From positions 1 to 64,000 of the forward strand of contig JAFQRJ010000031.1 in assembly GCA_017410145.1 (NCBI GenBank): a DNA stretch of 64,000 bases, read 5' to 3'. Positions 16,421 to 24,580 of this stretch are shown piece after piece (position 1 is the stretch's first letter; every line of letters begins with the position of its first letter). The notes beneath the pieces were generated by a model. It was not told the DNA's origin. It saw nothing but the letters and a program-made list of their open reading frames with translations, and ran no database searches. The stretch comes from Tyzzerella sp. (GTDB lineage Bacteria; Bacillota; Clostridia; Lachnospirales; Lachnospiraceae). Both the position numbers and the translations under genes were made by a program.

Positions 16421-17278
16421 TTATTTTACATCTTCCACTTTCTTATCAAGTGGTTTTTCTAATATTGCGGGGTTACGCATGATTTTGCGCAATTCTCTGA
16501 GTGACATTGCGAAATACAGTCCGTCGCAGAAACGTTCATCAGAAACGAGACTAAATCCCATATGTTTTTGATGAATGATTTCATTACCTTTTACCACAGG
16601 AATTGTTTTTTCTTTTCCGATAGCAAAGAATAAACCGGTAGTACCAAAGTTGTACACGTGGTGGTGCACATAGTTGATTCCAAGAGATTTCAAGTTCGTA
16701 ATAAAGAATGAAGTATGGAACGGACTTAAGTCAATAATTGCTTTTGGGAGTAAATTGTGTTTATCCATCCACATTAATGTGTTCACTGCAAATCGAATCA
16801 AAGGACTTGGTACACAGGTCAGAACGCGGGCGAGTTTGTCAGTTCCGTTTTCACCTGTACGCTTCGTTGTTTCCTTTTCAATGGCATCGTTGATAATTTT
16901 TGCGATTTCCAAGATGGTCTCAGTTCCGTCAAAACATAGTTTGATGGTTGTCTCCGTGCTTGCATCTGCCAAGGAAGGGTGTACAACAAAACTCACCCAA
17001 ATCTTAGGTCTTGCATAAATTCTGCCGTTCATGATAAAACGGTTGAGTTGCGGGCGGAGAGCTATGATACGAACGGTTGCTGCAATCAAAATATGCATAT
17101 AGCTTAATTTGATACCATCTTGTTCCTTTGCTTTTATGTAAGCATCCATTCCTTCGCATGTGAATGTGTCTTCATACATGTTCATGGAATCATTTCTTGT
17201 TTTCATGATATAAGGCATAATCATCTGCAATGGGTCAACACTACGAACGATACGGCCATCCGGTCTTTTGCCAAACAT
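16421..17278 (-). CDS. 2-oxoacid dehydrogenase E2 catalytic-domain-like protein lacking the active-site His
   Basis: A 285-aa protein resembling the free-standing catalytic domain of dihydrolipoamide acyltransferases and chloramphenicol acetyltransferase. There is no lipoyl or E1/E3-binding domain and no E1/E3 genes nearby. The C-terminal region SLVSDERFCDGLYFAMSL (about 243-260) matches the E2 motif DHRxxDG, but the catalytic histidine position is Glu248; Asp252-Gly253 remain. GGAGGT precedes the ATG. Without the His, ordinary acyl transfer to CoA is doubtful; it may use another residue or act non-catalytically. Such stand-alone homologues occur in Clostridia, without an established role that I know of. 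Confidence 0.68.
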   Translation of the reverse strand: MFGKRPDGRIVRSVDPLQMIMPYIMKTRNDSMNMYEDTFTCEGMDAYIKAKEQDGIKLSYMHILIAATVRIIALRPQLNRFIMNGRIYARPKIWVSFVVHPSLADASTETTIKLCFDGTETILEIAKIINDAIEKETTKRTGENGTDKLARVLTCVPSPLIRFAVNTLMWMDKHNLLPKAIIDLSPFHTSFFITNLKSLGINYVHHHVYNFGTTGLFFAIGKEKTIPVVKGNEIIHQKHMGFSLVSDERFCDGLYFAMSLRELRKIMRNPAILEKPLDKKVEDVK

Positions 17279-17477
17279 AGTAACCTCCAGCGAATAAAAA
17301 GTTTATAGAATTTTTATTCTTTTTTAACATATTAGCATTATTATACATAATCCGACATAAAAGTGCAAGAATATCTAAATTTCGTCAGAGATTTTGGACT
17401 CCCGTGTCATTAGAATATAATGTGCATCGAATAAAATATTTTTACATAAATTAGAGTAGAAATTGAAATGATAAAAG

Positions 17478-17924
17478 TTAATTGATTTCGATTAAGATTT
17501 TCAGAATTTCGTCGAAAGCGTTACAAGGATTTTTGGAAATTGGACAAACAAATGCTTTTGAAACAAGGGTTTTCTTTAATGTGGCCTGTAATTTGACATA
17601 TTCATATAGTAGTTCTAAAAACTCTTTATTGGAGGGCTTATGTGTTAAATATTTTTCGCCAAAAATATGACGAAGCTGGAGGCGGTTTTCATCCCGATTC
17701 CGCCAGATTACTTCGATCACTTTCCGAATATTTCTCTCTACGCAGGTTTGGGAAGTATGATATTCTTTTGCTACGTCAATATATAAAATTTTTGTGACAT
17801 TAGATAAGACTTCCTCGTTCAGAATAATTAGTTCAATTGAGCGAAGGATATAATCGTATCCACTATATGTTTTTCCAATTCCAAGCTGGTGCAATACGCT
17901 TTTTGTAATTAGTCTGTACTCCAT
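17478..17924 (-). CDS. Stand-alone Spo0A C-terminal-domain protein
   Basis: A 148-aa protein with the Spo0A_C fold over residues 1-105: LHQLGIGKTYSGYDYILRSI, then ITKILYPDIAKKYxTTxSRVERAIRHAIE-like sequence here reading TKILYIDVAKEYHTSQTC and VERNIRKVIEVIW, and a SISKAKPTNSEFI-like stretch reading THKPSNKEFLELL. There is no receiver domain, so it cannot be controlled by phosphorylation in the usual way. A poorly conserved 40-residue tail contains two cysteines. Just upstream lie two Spo0A-like boxes shared with the divergent sigma factor gene. It may compete with or replace Spo0A at some sites; this is inference. Confidence 0.8.
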   Translation of the reverse strand: MEYRLITKSVLHQLGIGKTYSGYDYILRSIELIILNEEVLSNVTKILYIDVAKEYHTSQTCVERNIRKVIEVIWRNRDENRLQLRHIFGEKYLTHKPSNKEFLELLYEYVKLQATLKKTLVSKAFVCPISKNPCNAFDEILKILIEIN

Positions 17925-17987
17925 AGCATATTTCTCCTATTATATTAATATGTTAATTTGGATAAAAAAGGAAAACAACCGAAATAA

Positions 17988-18004
17988 TTCGACTTTTATC
18001 GACA
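17988..18004. promoter_or_regulatory. Tandem Spo0A-like boxes
   Basis: TTCGACT (17988-17994) and ATCGACA (17998-18004) each match the 0A box TTCGACA at six of seven positions, in the same orientation, with starts exactly 10 bp apart (one helix turn). They lie between the divergent Spo0A_C-like gene and the sigma factor gene. Confidence 0.5.
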
Positions 18005-18113
18005 CAAATTGATGATTTTATATAAAGACACAGTCCTAATAATAAAATTATTCCATATTTTTCCTATCTTATGTTACAATATCATAAAAACATTCAACAT
18101 AGAGGAAGCGAGT

Positions 18114-18656
18114 ATGCAGAGGAATACAGCAAAAGAGGAAAAGTTTGAAGAAATATACCGGACATATCAAAATGATGTGTTTAAGGTTAGCCTTTACTAC
18201 ACGAAAGATGAATATATTTCACAGGACATTGCACAGAAGGCTTTTTATAAATTGTTCCTTCATTTTGACAATGTCAATTTAGATTGTGTTCGTTCTTATT
18301 TATTACGTACCGCGCGTAACTTATCATATAATTGGCTGAGAGATATGAAGCATGAGCAAGGGGATTATATTGATAATATTCCGGAGGAAAGTGCGATTTT
18401 ACTCAGTGCGGAAGATGAGTATATTCGGGATGAGAAAGAACAAGAACGCAAGCACTTTGCAAGTGAAATATTACAACAGGTATGGGAAGAAAATGAATCA
18501 TGGTATGATATATTGAATTTGGTGTATTGTTTGGGAAAGTCCCACGATGAGGCGGCAAAAGAATTAGGAATGTCCAGAGATGTTCTGTACAGTAAGTTGT
18601 ACCGGGCAAAGCGATGGTTACGAAAACATTACGAACAAGAATATGAGAAACTATAG
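18114..18656 (+). CDS. Small sigma-70 family RNA polymerase sigma factor
   Basis: A 180-aa ECF-type sigma factor: region 2 at about 10-75 (EIYRTYQNDVFKVSLYYTKDEYISQDIAQKAFYKL, ending in YLLRTARNLSYNWLRD) and region 4 at about 115-172 (LVYCLGKSHDEAAKELGMSRDVLYSKLYRAKRWLRKHY). The ATG at 18114 follows GAGGAAG; an upstream in-frame start has no ribosome site and adds a non-conserved tail. No anti-sigma gene is adjacent, unlike most ECF pairs; a terminator follows immediately. Two Spo0A-like boxes lie about 110 bp upstream, so control by a Spo0A-type protein is possible. Confidence 0.85.
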   Translation: MQRNTAKEEKFEEIYRTYQNDVFKVSLYYTKDEYISQDIAQKAFYKLFLHFDNVNLDCVRSYLLRTARNLSYNWLRDMKHEQGDYIDNIPEESAILLSAEDEYIRDEKEQERKHFASEILQQVWEENESWYDILNLVYCLGKSHDEAAKELGMSRDVLYSKLYRAKRWLRKHYEQEYEKL

Positions 18657-18686
18657 GTGCTGTTGCAATTTTGCAACAGCACTTTC
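18657..18686 (+). terminator. Intrinsic terminator after sigma factor gene
   Basis: Perfect 12-bp arms GTGCTGTTGCAA and TTGCAACAGCAC with TTT after, starting directly at the stop codon. Confidence 0.85.
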
Positions 18687-18724
18687 TGGTACTGTTATGT
18701 TTGATATATATAGAAGAAAATAAG

Positions 18725-18753
18725 TTGACCAAATAAACCACATCGTTCATAAT
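18725..18753 (+). promoter_or_regulatory. Predicted sigma-A promoter for TPR lipoprotein-hflX operon
   Basis: TTGACC at 18725-18730, 17-bp spacer, CATAAT at 18748-18753, about 38 bp before the start codon. Confidence 0.55.
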
Positions 18754-18791
18754 AAAAATGGATATATTACAGAATAAGAGGTTTAACTAAT

Positions 18792-19310
18792 ATGAAAAAA
18801 TGGATAATTGGGATAACATTTGTATGTACGGTTGTTTTGGTAGGGTGTACCAATCATGTAAAAGACGGGATTGAGTTATTGGAAGCAGGAAAGTATGAGG
18901 AAGCCAAAACTTCATTCGAACAAGAAATTGAGAGAGGAAAAAATTTGGACGAGGCATATCGGGGACTTGGAATTGCCTGCTTTGAATTGGAGTCCTATGA
19001 GGATGCAGTTAAAGCGTTTCATCTGGCAGTAAAAAATGAGACAGAAGAGACTGCGGTTTTATACAGCATGATGGGTGCTTGTTATATGGAAACCGGCGAA
19101 TATGAAAAAGCGCTTGATGTCTACACCAAGGCCTTATCAATGAAGGACATTACAGACAATATTAAACAGGAAGTGCAGTACAACTTAATTGCTGTTTATG
19201 AAAAAATGACAGATTGGGATGGGGCAAAGAAACAGATGGAAGAATATAAGAAGGCTTATCCGGAGGATGAACGCATCGAGAAAGAGGCAGATTTTTTAGA
19301 AACAAGATAG
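18792..19310 (+). CDS. TPR-repeat lipoprotein
   Basis: A 172-aa exported protein. The N-terminus MKKWIIGITFVCTVVLVGC is a lipoprotein signal with the cleaved cysteine at 19. Residues 26-165 carry about four tetratricopeptide repeats (for example AGKYEEAKTSFEQEIERG, DEAYRGLGIACFELESYEDAV, YSMMGACYMETGEYEKALDVY). It would sit on the outer face of the membrane as a protein-binding scaffold. Partners are unknown. hflX begins 21 bp downstream, probably on the same transcript. Similar small TPR lipoproteins are common in this group. Confidence 0.85.
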   Translation: MKKWIIGITFVCTVVLVGCTNHVKDGIELLEAGKYEEAKTSFEQEIERGKNLDEAYRGLGIACFELESYEDAVKAFHLAVKNETEETAVLYSMMGACYMETGEYEKALDVYTKALSMKDITDNIKQEVQYNLIAVYEKMTDWDGAKKQMEEYKKAYPEDERIEKEADFLETR

Positions 19311-19331
19311 AAGCAAGGCAGGAAATACAGT

Positions 19332-20579
19332 ATGGCAGAAATGATAGACCTAAAACAAGACATCGAACGTGTTATATTGGTCGGTGTAAGTACCAGTGAC
19401 CATGATGACACGGAAAAGTCGTTGGATGAACTAGAAGAATTGGCGCAGACAGCAGGTGCAATTACGGTGGGGCGTGTGATTCAGAATCTGGACCAGATTC
19501 ATCCGGGTACTTACGTTGGAAAAGGGAAATTAGATGAAATAAAAGAATTGATTTGGGAGACGGAAGCTACAGGTATTATTTGCGATGACGAACTTTCGCC
19601 AATCCAATTGGGCAATATGGAAGATGCACTGGATACCAAAGTGATGGACCGCACCTTAATTATTTTGGATATTTTTGCGGGAAGGGCTTCTACCAATGAG
19701 GGTAAAATCCAGGTAGAACTGGCGCAGTTAAAATATCGCCAATCCAGACTCACAGGACTGGGAAAAACCCTTTCCAGGCTGGGTGGTGGTATTGGTACCA
19801 GAGGACCGGGGGAAAAGAAACTTGAGATGGATCGCCGGTTGATACGTGACCGTATTGCACAGCTCAACCGTGAATTGAAGGACGTGAAACGTCATCGCGA
19901 GGTGACAAGGGAGCAACGTAGCAGAAACAAAGTGCCGGTGGTTGCGATAGTAGGCTATACCAATGCAGGAAAATCAACGTTGTTAAATACCCTTACAGGT
20001 GCAGGCGTTCTGGAAGAGGATAAATTATTTGCAACTTTAGACCCGACAACAAGGAATTTAAAACTGCCAAGCAAGCAAGAAGTGTTACTTACAGATACGG
20101 TTGGGTTTATCCGAAAATTGCCACATCATTTGATTGAGGCTTTCCGCAGTACGCTAGAGGAGGCAAAGTATGCAGATATCATTTTGCATGTTGTTGATGC
20201 ATCCAATCCTCAGGTGGATGAACAGATGCATATTGTGTACGAAACCTTGACTAATCTGGAGGTAAAGAATAAACCGATTATTACTGCGTTTAATAAGCAG
20301 GACAAAGTAGAGGGCGAAAGCATCCTGCGTGATTTTCGCGCAGACCATATTGTTCGTATCTCAGCAAAGTACGGAGAAGGACTGGGTGAACTGCAGGAAA
20401 CCATAGAAGAGGTGCTCCGCGGGCAGAAAATTTTTGTGGAAAAAATCTATTCTTATGCAGAGGCCGGAAAGATACAGTTGATTCGAAAGTATGGAGAACT
20501 TTTGGAAGAGGAATACCGTGGTGAAGGTATTTATGCTAAAGGATATGTTCCGGTTGAAATATACGAAAAGGTGAAATAG
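19332..20579 (+). CDS. hflX: Ribosome-associated GTPase HflX
   Basis: A 415-aa GTPase that binds the large ribosomal subunit and rescues or splits stalled ribosomes in stress. The N-terminal HflX domain (about 10-180) has LDELEELAQTAGA and NPGTYVGKGK-like sequence; a coiled linker follows (LSRLGGGIGTRGPGEKKLEMDRR, about 148-170). The G domain has GYTNAGKST (about 207-215), DTVGFIRKLPHHLIEAFRST (G3 and switch) and AFNKQDK (G4). All GTP motifs are intact. It overlaps functionally with nothing nearby; a methyltransferase gene begins 5 bp after the stop. Confidence 0.95.
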   Translation: MAEMIDLKQDIERVILVGVSTSDHDDTEKSLDELEELAQTAGAITVGRVIQNLDQIHPGTYVGKGKLDEIKELIWETEATGIICDDELSPIQLGNMEDALDTKVMDRTLIILDIFAGRASTNEGKIQVELAQLKYRQSRLTGLGKTLSRLGGGIGTRGPGEKKLEMDRRLIRDRIAQLNRELKDVKRHREVTREQRSRNKVPVVAIVGYTNAGKSTLLNTLTGAGVLEEDKLFATLDPTTRNLKLPSKQEVLLTDTVGFIRKLPHHLIEAFRSTLEEAKYADIILHVVDASNPQVDEQMHIVYETLTNLEVKNKPIITAFNKQDKVEGESILRDFRADHIVRISAKYGEGLGELQETIEEVLRGQKIFVEKIYSYAEAGKIQLIRKYGELLEEEYRGEGIYAKGYVPVEIYEKVK

Positions 20580-20584
20580 TTTTT

Positions 20585-21148
20585 ATGAAAAATTATCAGA
20601 TTACAGAGTGGTGTCATCATTTTATCAAAGAACACGTAAAACCAGGTGACATCTGCATTGATGCTACAGCAGGAAATGGCAATGATACCAAACTTCTGTG
20701 TGAACTTGTGGGGGAAAGCGGAAAAGTGTTTGCCTTTGATATTCAGGAGGAAGCAATTGCAAACACAAAAGAGAGGCTCAGACAGGCAGACCTTATACAA
20801 CGTGCAAAAGTTCTGTTGGACAGTCATGTAAATATGAAGGATTATGTGGCAGAAGATTCTGTGGCTTGTATCGTTTTTAATTTTGGTTATCTTCCGGGAG
20901 GTAATCACGATCTTGCGACTAAGGCTGAGACGAGCATTCAGGCAATTCATCAAGGGCTTGGTTTGTTAAAACAAGGAGGAATGATGAGTCTTTGTATTTA
21001 TAGTGGCGGTGATAGTGGATTTGAAGAACGAGATGGGATTTTAGAGGAGTTAAAGCAACTGGATACAAAGCGGTATCTTGTTATTTTATCGTCTTACTAT
21101 AATCGACCATCAAACCCACCGATTCCGGTGATGATTATCAAATTGTAA
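20585..21148 (+). CDS. Class I SAM-dependent methyltransferase (putative rRNA methylase, YtqB-like)
   Basis: A 187-aa single-domain methyltransferase. The SAM motif I DATAGNGNDT is at about 25-34, the acidic loop FAFDIQEEAI near 52, and the family motif NFGYLPGGNHDLATKAETS at about 98-116; the C-terminus GGDSGFEERDGILEEL...YNRPSNPPIPVMIIK is also typical of the PF06962-type putative rRNA methylases. Biochemical data on some relatives point to tRNA rather than rRNA, so the substrate is left open. It is tightly linked to hflX, consistent with a translation role. Confidence 0.85.
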   Translation: MKNYQITEWCHHFIKEHVKPGDICIDATAGNGNDTKLLCELVGESGKVFAFDIQEEAIANTKERLRQADLIQRAKVLLDSHVNMKDYVAEDSVACIVFNFGYLPGGNHDLATKAETSIQAIHQGLGLLKQGGMMSLCIYSGGDSGFEERDGILEELKQLDTKRYLVILSSYYNRPSNPPIPVMIIKL

Positions 21149-21175
21149 CTTTGAAATACATGTAGGAGGAAACGA

Positions 21176-24100
21176 ATGAGTTTACAATTTATTATGGGGC
21201 CTTCCGGTGCAGGAAAGTCCCATTATTTGTATCAATGGGTGACAACTGAATCACTGAGAAATCCGGAGAAGAATTATATTGTTCTTGTACCGGAACAGTT
21301 TACTTTGCAGACACAGAAAGACTTATGCCTGGCCAGTCCGAGAAAAGGGATATTAAATATTGAGGTCTTAAGTTTTAATCGCCTGGCACATCGCGTGTTT
21401 GAAGAGGTTGGGGAAAATCGGCGCATGGTATTAGACGATGTGGGGAAAAACTTTGTAATTCGAAAAGTCGCGGGAGATAGAGAAGAAGATTTAAAAATCC
21501 TGAGAAGTAATTTAAAAAAGGCAGGATATATCAGCGAAATCAAATCCATTATATCTGAATTCACGCAGTATGATATTTCACCGGATACCTTAAATGACTT
21601 GTTGGAAAAAGTGAAACACAATCCGAAAGTTTATTATAAACTTCGTGATATTCAAACTGTATATGGAGGATTTCGGGAGTATTTAAAGGAGAAGTACATT
21701 ACAGAGGAAGAAACTCTGGATGTGCTTGCTTTGGTTGCGGAAAAATCAAAGTTGTTGAAAGACAGCGTGATTGTCCTGGATGGATTTACAGGATTTACGC
21801 CGGTTCAAAACAAGTTGCTTAGAGAACTTATGACTGTGTGTGAGAAGCTTGTCGTTACAGTTACCATAGATGAGAAGGAAAATCCGTATGTGTATCATCA
21901 TCCTTATCAGCTTTTTGCACTAAGTAAAAAAATGGTTACGGGTCTTGTGGGATTGGCCAAAGAAAATGGGGTGCCAATAGCGGATGCGATTTGCCTTTAT
22001 CAGAAACCAGTGTATCGTTTTCGTGATAATGAGGCATTGGCCTTTTTAGAATCCCATTTATTCCGATATACCAAAGAACAATATGGAAAAGAACAGGATA
22101 GTGTGCAAGTTTGGTGTGCAAAAAATCCAAAGGAAGAAATCGATTTTATAGCACAGAAAATTCGGCACATGGTTCGTACAAAGCAGTATCGTTATCAAGA
22201 TTTTGCAATTTTAACCAGTGAGCTTAGTGCATATTCCAATCAAATAGAGCAGGTGTTTGCAAAGTATGATTTGCCGGTATTCATGGATGACAAAAGAAGT
22301 ATTTTGCTAAATGCCTGCGTGGAGTATATTCGCAGTCTTCTTGCTATGGCTGAGCAAAATTTCACCTATGATACAGTGTTTCGCTATCTGCGAACCGGTC
22401 TTTCTCCTTTGCCAACAAGTGAGGTGGATTTGCTTCAGAACTACGTGCTCGCAATGGGAATTAAGGGTTATAAAAAATGGCAGGAGACATGGATTCGAAG
22501 AAGTAAAGGGATGGAAGAAAGCGAACTTTCACAGATCAACCGTATTCGCAAACAGTTTATAGACAGTGTGGAAACAGTTATGGCGGTTTTGAAAAGCAGA
22601 AGAAAGACCGTTTTGGATGTCACTACCGCATTACATGATTTCTTTTTAAAAGAAGAATTGCAAAAGCATGTGAAGGAATATCAGCTCATGTTTGAAACAC
22701 AAGGTGAACTTGCGTTGGAAAAAGAGTATGCGCAAGCTTATCGCATTGTAATTGAAGTACTGAACCAATTTGTTGAACTTTTGGGAGATGAATACATTTC
22801 CTTAAAAGAGTACTGCGAACTGTTGGATGCAGGACTAGAACAGGCAAAGGTGGGAATCATTCCGCCAAGTGTTGACCAAATTATTGTGGGGGATGTAGAA
22901 CGAAGCAGAATCAAGGATGTGAAAGTCGTTTTTCTTGTGGGAACAAACGATGTTTATATTCCGGGAGCTGTAACGAGTGGTGGTCTTTTGTCAGAACATG
23001 ACAGAGAGAAAATGATAGACATGGGGGCTACTTTGGCGCCAGGTGCAAAAGAAAAAACCTATATTCAGAAATTTTATTTGTATCTGATTTTAACCAAACC
23101 AAAGCATCAGATTTATTTGACTTACAGTAAAACGTCAGGGGATGGAAGTGCAATCAGGCCTTCTTATCTTGTCTCGGAATTGCTGAAAATTTTTCCGAGG
23201 ATGAAGGTGCGTACTGTTTCTGAGGAATTGCATGAAAAAGAGCTTACCGTAGAGAGTGGTTTAGATTCCCTGGTAAGAGGCATGCAGAGAAAACATAGGG
23301 GTCTTTCTAAGGAATGGCAAGAACTTTACACTTGGTACAAGAAAAATCCTAAGTATTGCAAGAAGATTGAACAGATTGTAGAGGCAAACTTTTATCAGAA
23401 ACCGGAGAGTGTCTTAACAAGGCAGACAGCAAGAAAAATATACGGTGATATTTTGGTAAACAGTGTTACCAGACTGGAAAAGTTTTCAGCATGTGCGTAT
23501 GCTCACTTCCTTACATATGGATTGCGCCTTAAGGAACGTGAGGAGTATCAGTTCCAAGCAGTAGATTTGGGAAATTTGTGTCATAGTTCATTAGAAAAAT
23601 TCTCGAAGAAACTAGAAAGGGCGGGCTATGGATGGAATAACATCCCGCAAGATGTAACAGAAGAATTCATTCGGGAAAGTGTGGACGAAAGCATTGTAGA
23701 CTATGGCAATTCCATACTATATAGTTCAGCACGAAATGAATATATCATTACCAGATTGAAACGTATGCTCAGGCGTACCATCTGGGCGTTGCAAAAACAA
23801 CTGGAAAAGGGAGATTTCAAACCAAAGGGATATGAGGTTTCTTTTGGTGGAGTCCGCGAACTGTCAACCTCACATATTCAGTTGGATGATTTGGGGAAAA
23901 TGGTACTTCGAGGTAAGATTGACCGCATTGACACGTATGAAGATGATGAACACATTTATGTCAAAATCATTGATTATAAAACCGGTGAGAAAACACTGGA
24001 TTTGGGTGAACTTTGTTATGGACTGCAGATGCAGCTTGTGGTATATATGAATGCCGCTATGGAAATGAGTAGACAAGATAGCGGTGGCAAGCAAGTGATT

Positions 24101-24580
24101 CCAGCGGGCTTATTCTACTATCGGGTGAAAGACCCGCTTGTGGATAAAGTGGAGGATGAGACGATTTTAGAGGATTCCTTTTTGAAGGCTTTGCGACCGG
24201 ATGGACTTGTTATGAATTCCCCGGCTGTCATTGACCACATGGACAGAGACGTGGAACAGGCCTCTAAGGTGATTCCTGTTTCAAAGAATAAGGATGGTTC
24301 CTTGGCGAAAAAATCCAAAGCACTAACAGAAGAGGATTTCGAAATTATTTCCGAATTTACAAATCGTCAGGTGAGGAAAGTTGGCAAGCAGATATTAAAA
24401 GGTGAAGCAGGCATCTCTCCATATAAAATTGATCAAAAGACAGGATGTGATTATTGCCCGTATCAAGCCATTTGCGGTTTCGATGAAAAGATGGAAGGAT
24501 ACGCATACCGTCAGTTTGAGAAATTAGAGGCAGAGGAAGCTATGGAAATCATGAGAGAGGAGGCTGCGAAATGGGAGTAA
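21176..24580 (+). CDS. addB: ATP-dependent helicase-nuclease subunit AddB
   Basis: The AddB subunit (1134 aa) of the Bacillota double-strand-break repair complex that recognises Chi-like sites and prepares ends for RecA. The N-terminal Walker A GPSGAGKSHY is at 7-16. The C-terminal RecB-type nuclease domain has GKIDRID and IIDYKTGEK (about 915-937). Cysteines at about 772 (SACAYAHF) and in GCDYCPYQAIC (about 1092-1101) make the [4Fe-4S] staple that closes this domain. AGGAGG precedes the ATG. addA overlaps its end by 10 bp. Confidence 0.95.
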   Translation: MSLQFIMGPSGAGKSHYLYQWVTTESLRNPEKNYIVLVPEQFTLQTQKDLCLASPRKGILNIEVLSFNRLAHRVFEEVGENRRMVLDDVGKNFVIRKVAGDREEDLKILRSNLKKAGYISEIKSIISEFTQYDISPDTLNDLLEKVKHNPKVYYKLRDIQTVYGGFREYLKEKYITEEETLDVLALVAEKSKLLKDSVIVLDGFTGFTPVQNKLLRELMTVCEKLVVTVTIDEKENPYVYHHPYQLFALSKKMVTGLVGLAKENGVPIADAICLYQKPVYRFRDNEALAFLESHLFRYTKEQYGKEQDSVQVWCAKNPKEEIDFIAQKIRHMVRTKQYRYQDFAILTSELSAYSNQIEQVFAKYDLPVFMDDKRSILLNACVEYIRSLLAMAEQNFTYDTVFRYLRTGLSPLPTSEVDLLQNYVLAMGIKGYKKWQETWIRRSKGMEESELSQINRIRKQFIDSVETVMAVLKSRRKTVLDVTTALHDFFLKEELQKHVKEYQLMFETQGELALEKEYAQAYRIVIEVLNQFVELLGDEYISLKEYCELLDAGLEQAKVGIIPPSVDQIIVGDVERSRIKDVKVVFLVGTNDVYIPGAVTSGGLLSEHDREKMIDMGATLAPGAKEKTYIQKFYLYLILTKPKHQIYLTYSKTSGDGSAIRPSYLVSELLKIFPRMKVRTVSEELHEKELTVESGLDSLVRGMQRKHRGLSKEWQELYTWYKKNPKYCKKIEQIVEANFYQKPESVLTRQTARKIYGDILVNSVTRLEKFSACAYAHFLTYGLRLKEREEYQFQAVDLGNLCHSSLEKFSKKLERAGYGWNNIPQDVTEEFIRESVDESIVDYGNSILYSSARNEYIITRLKRMLRRTIWALQKQLEKGDFKPKGYEVSFGGVRELSTSHIQLDDLGKMVLRGKIDRIDTYEDDEHIYVKIIDYKTGEKTLDLGELCYGLQMQLVVYMNAAMEMSRQDSGGKQVIPAGLFYYRVKDPLVDKVEDETILEDSFLKALRPDGLVMNSPAVIDHMDRDVEQASKVIPVSKNKDGSLAKKSKALTEEDFEIISEFTNRQVRKVGKQILKGEAGISPYKIDQKTGCDYCPYQAICGFDEKMEGYAYRQFEKLEAEEAMEIMREEAAKWE

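Noticed and set aside
18403..18750. 115-aa antisense frame over the sigma factor and its terminator
   Set aside because: Crosses a perfect terminator hairpin and covers conserved sigma region 4.
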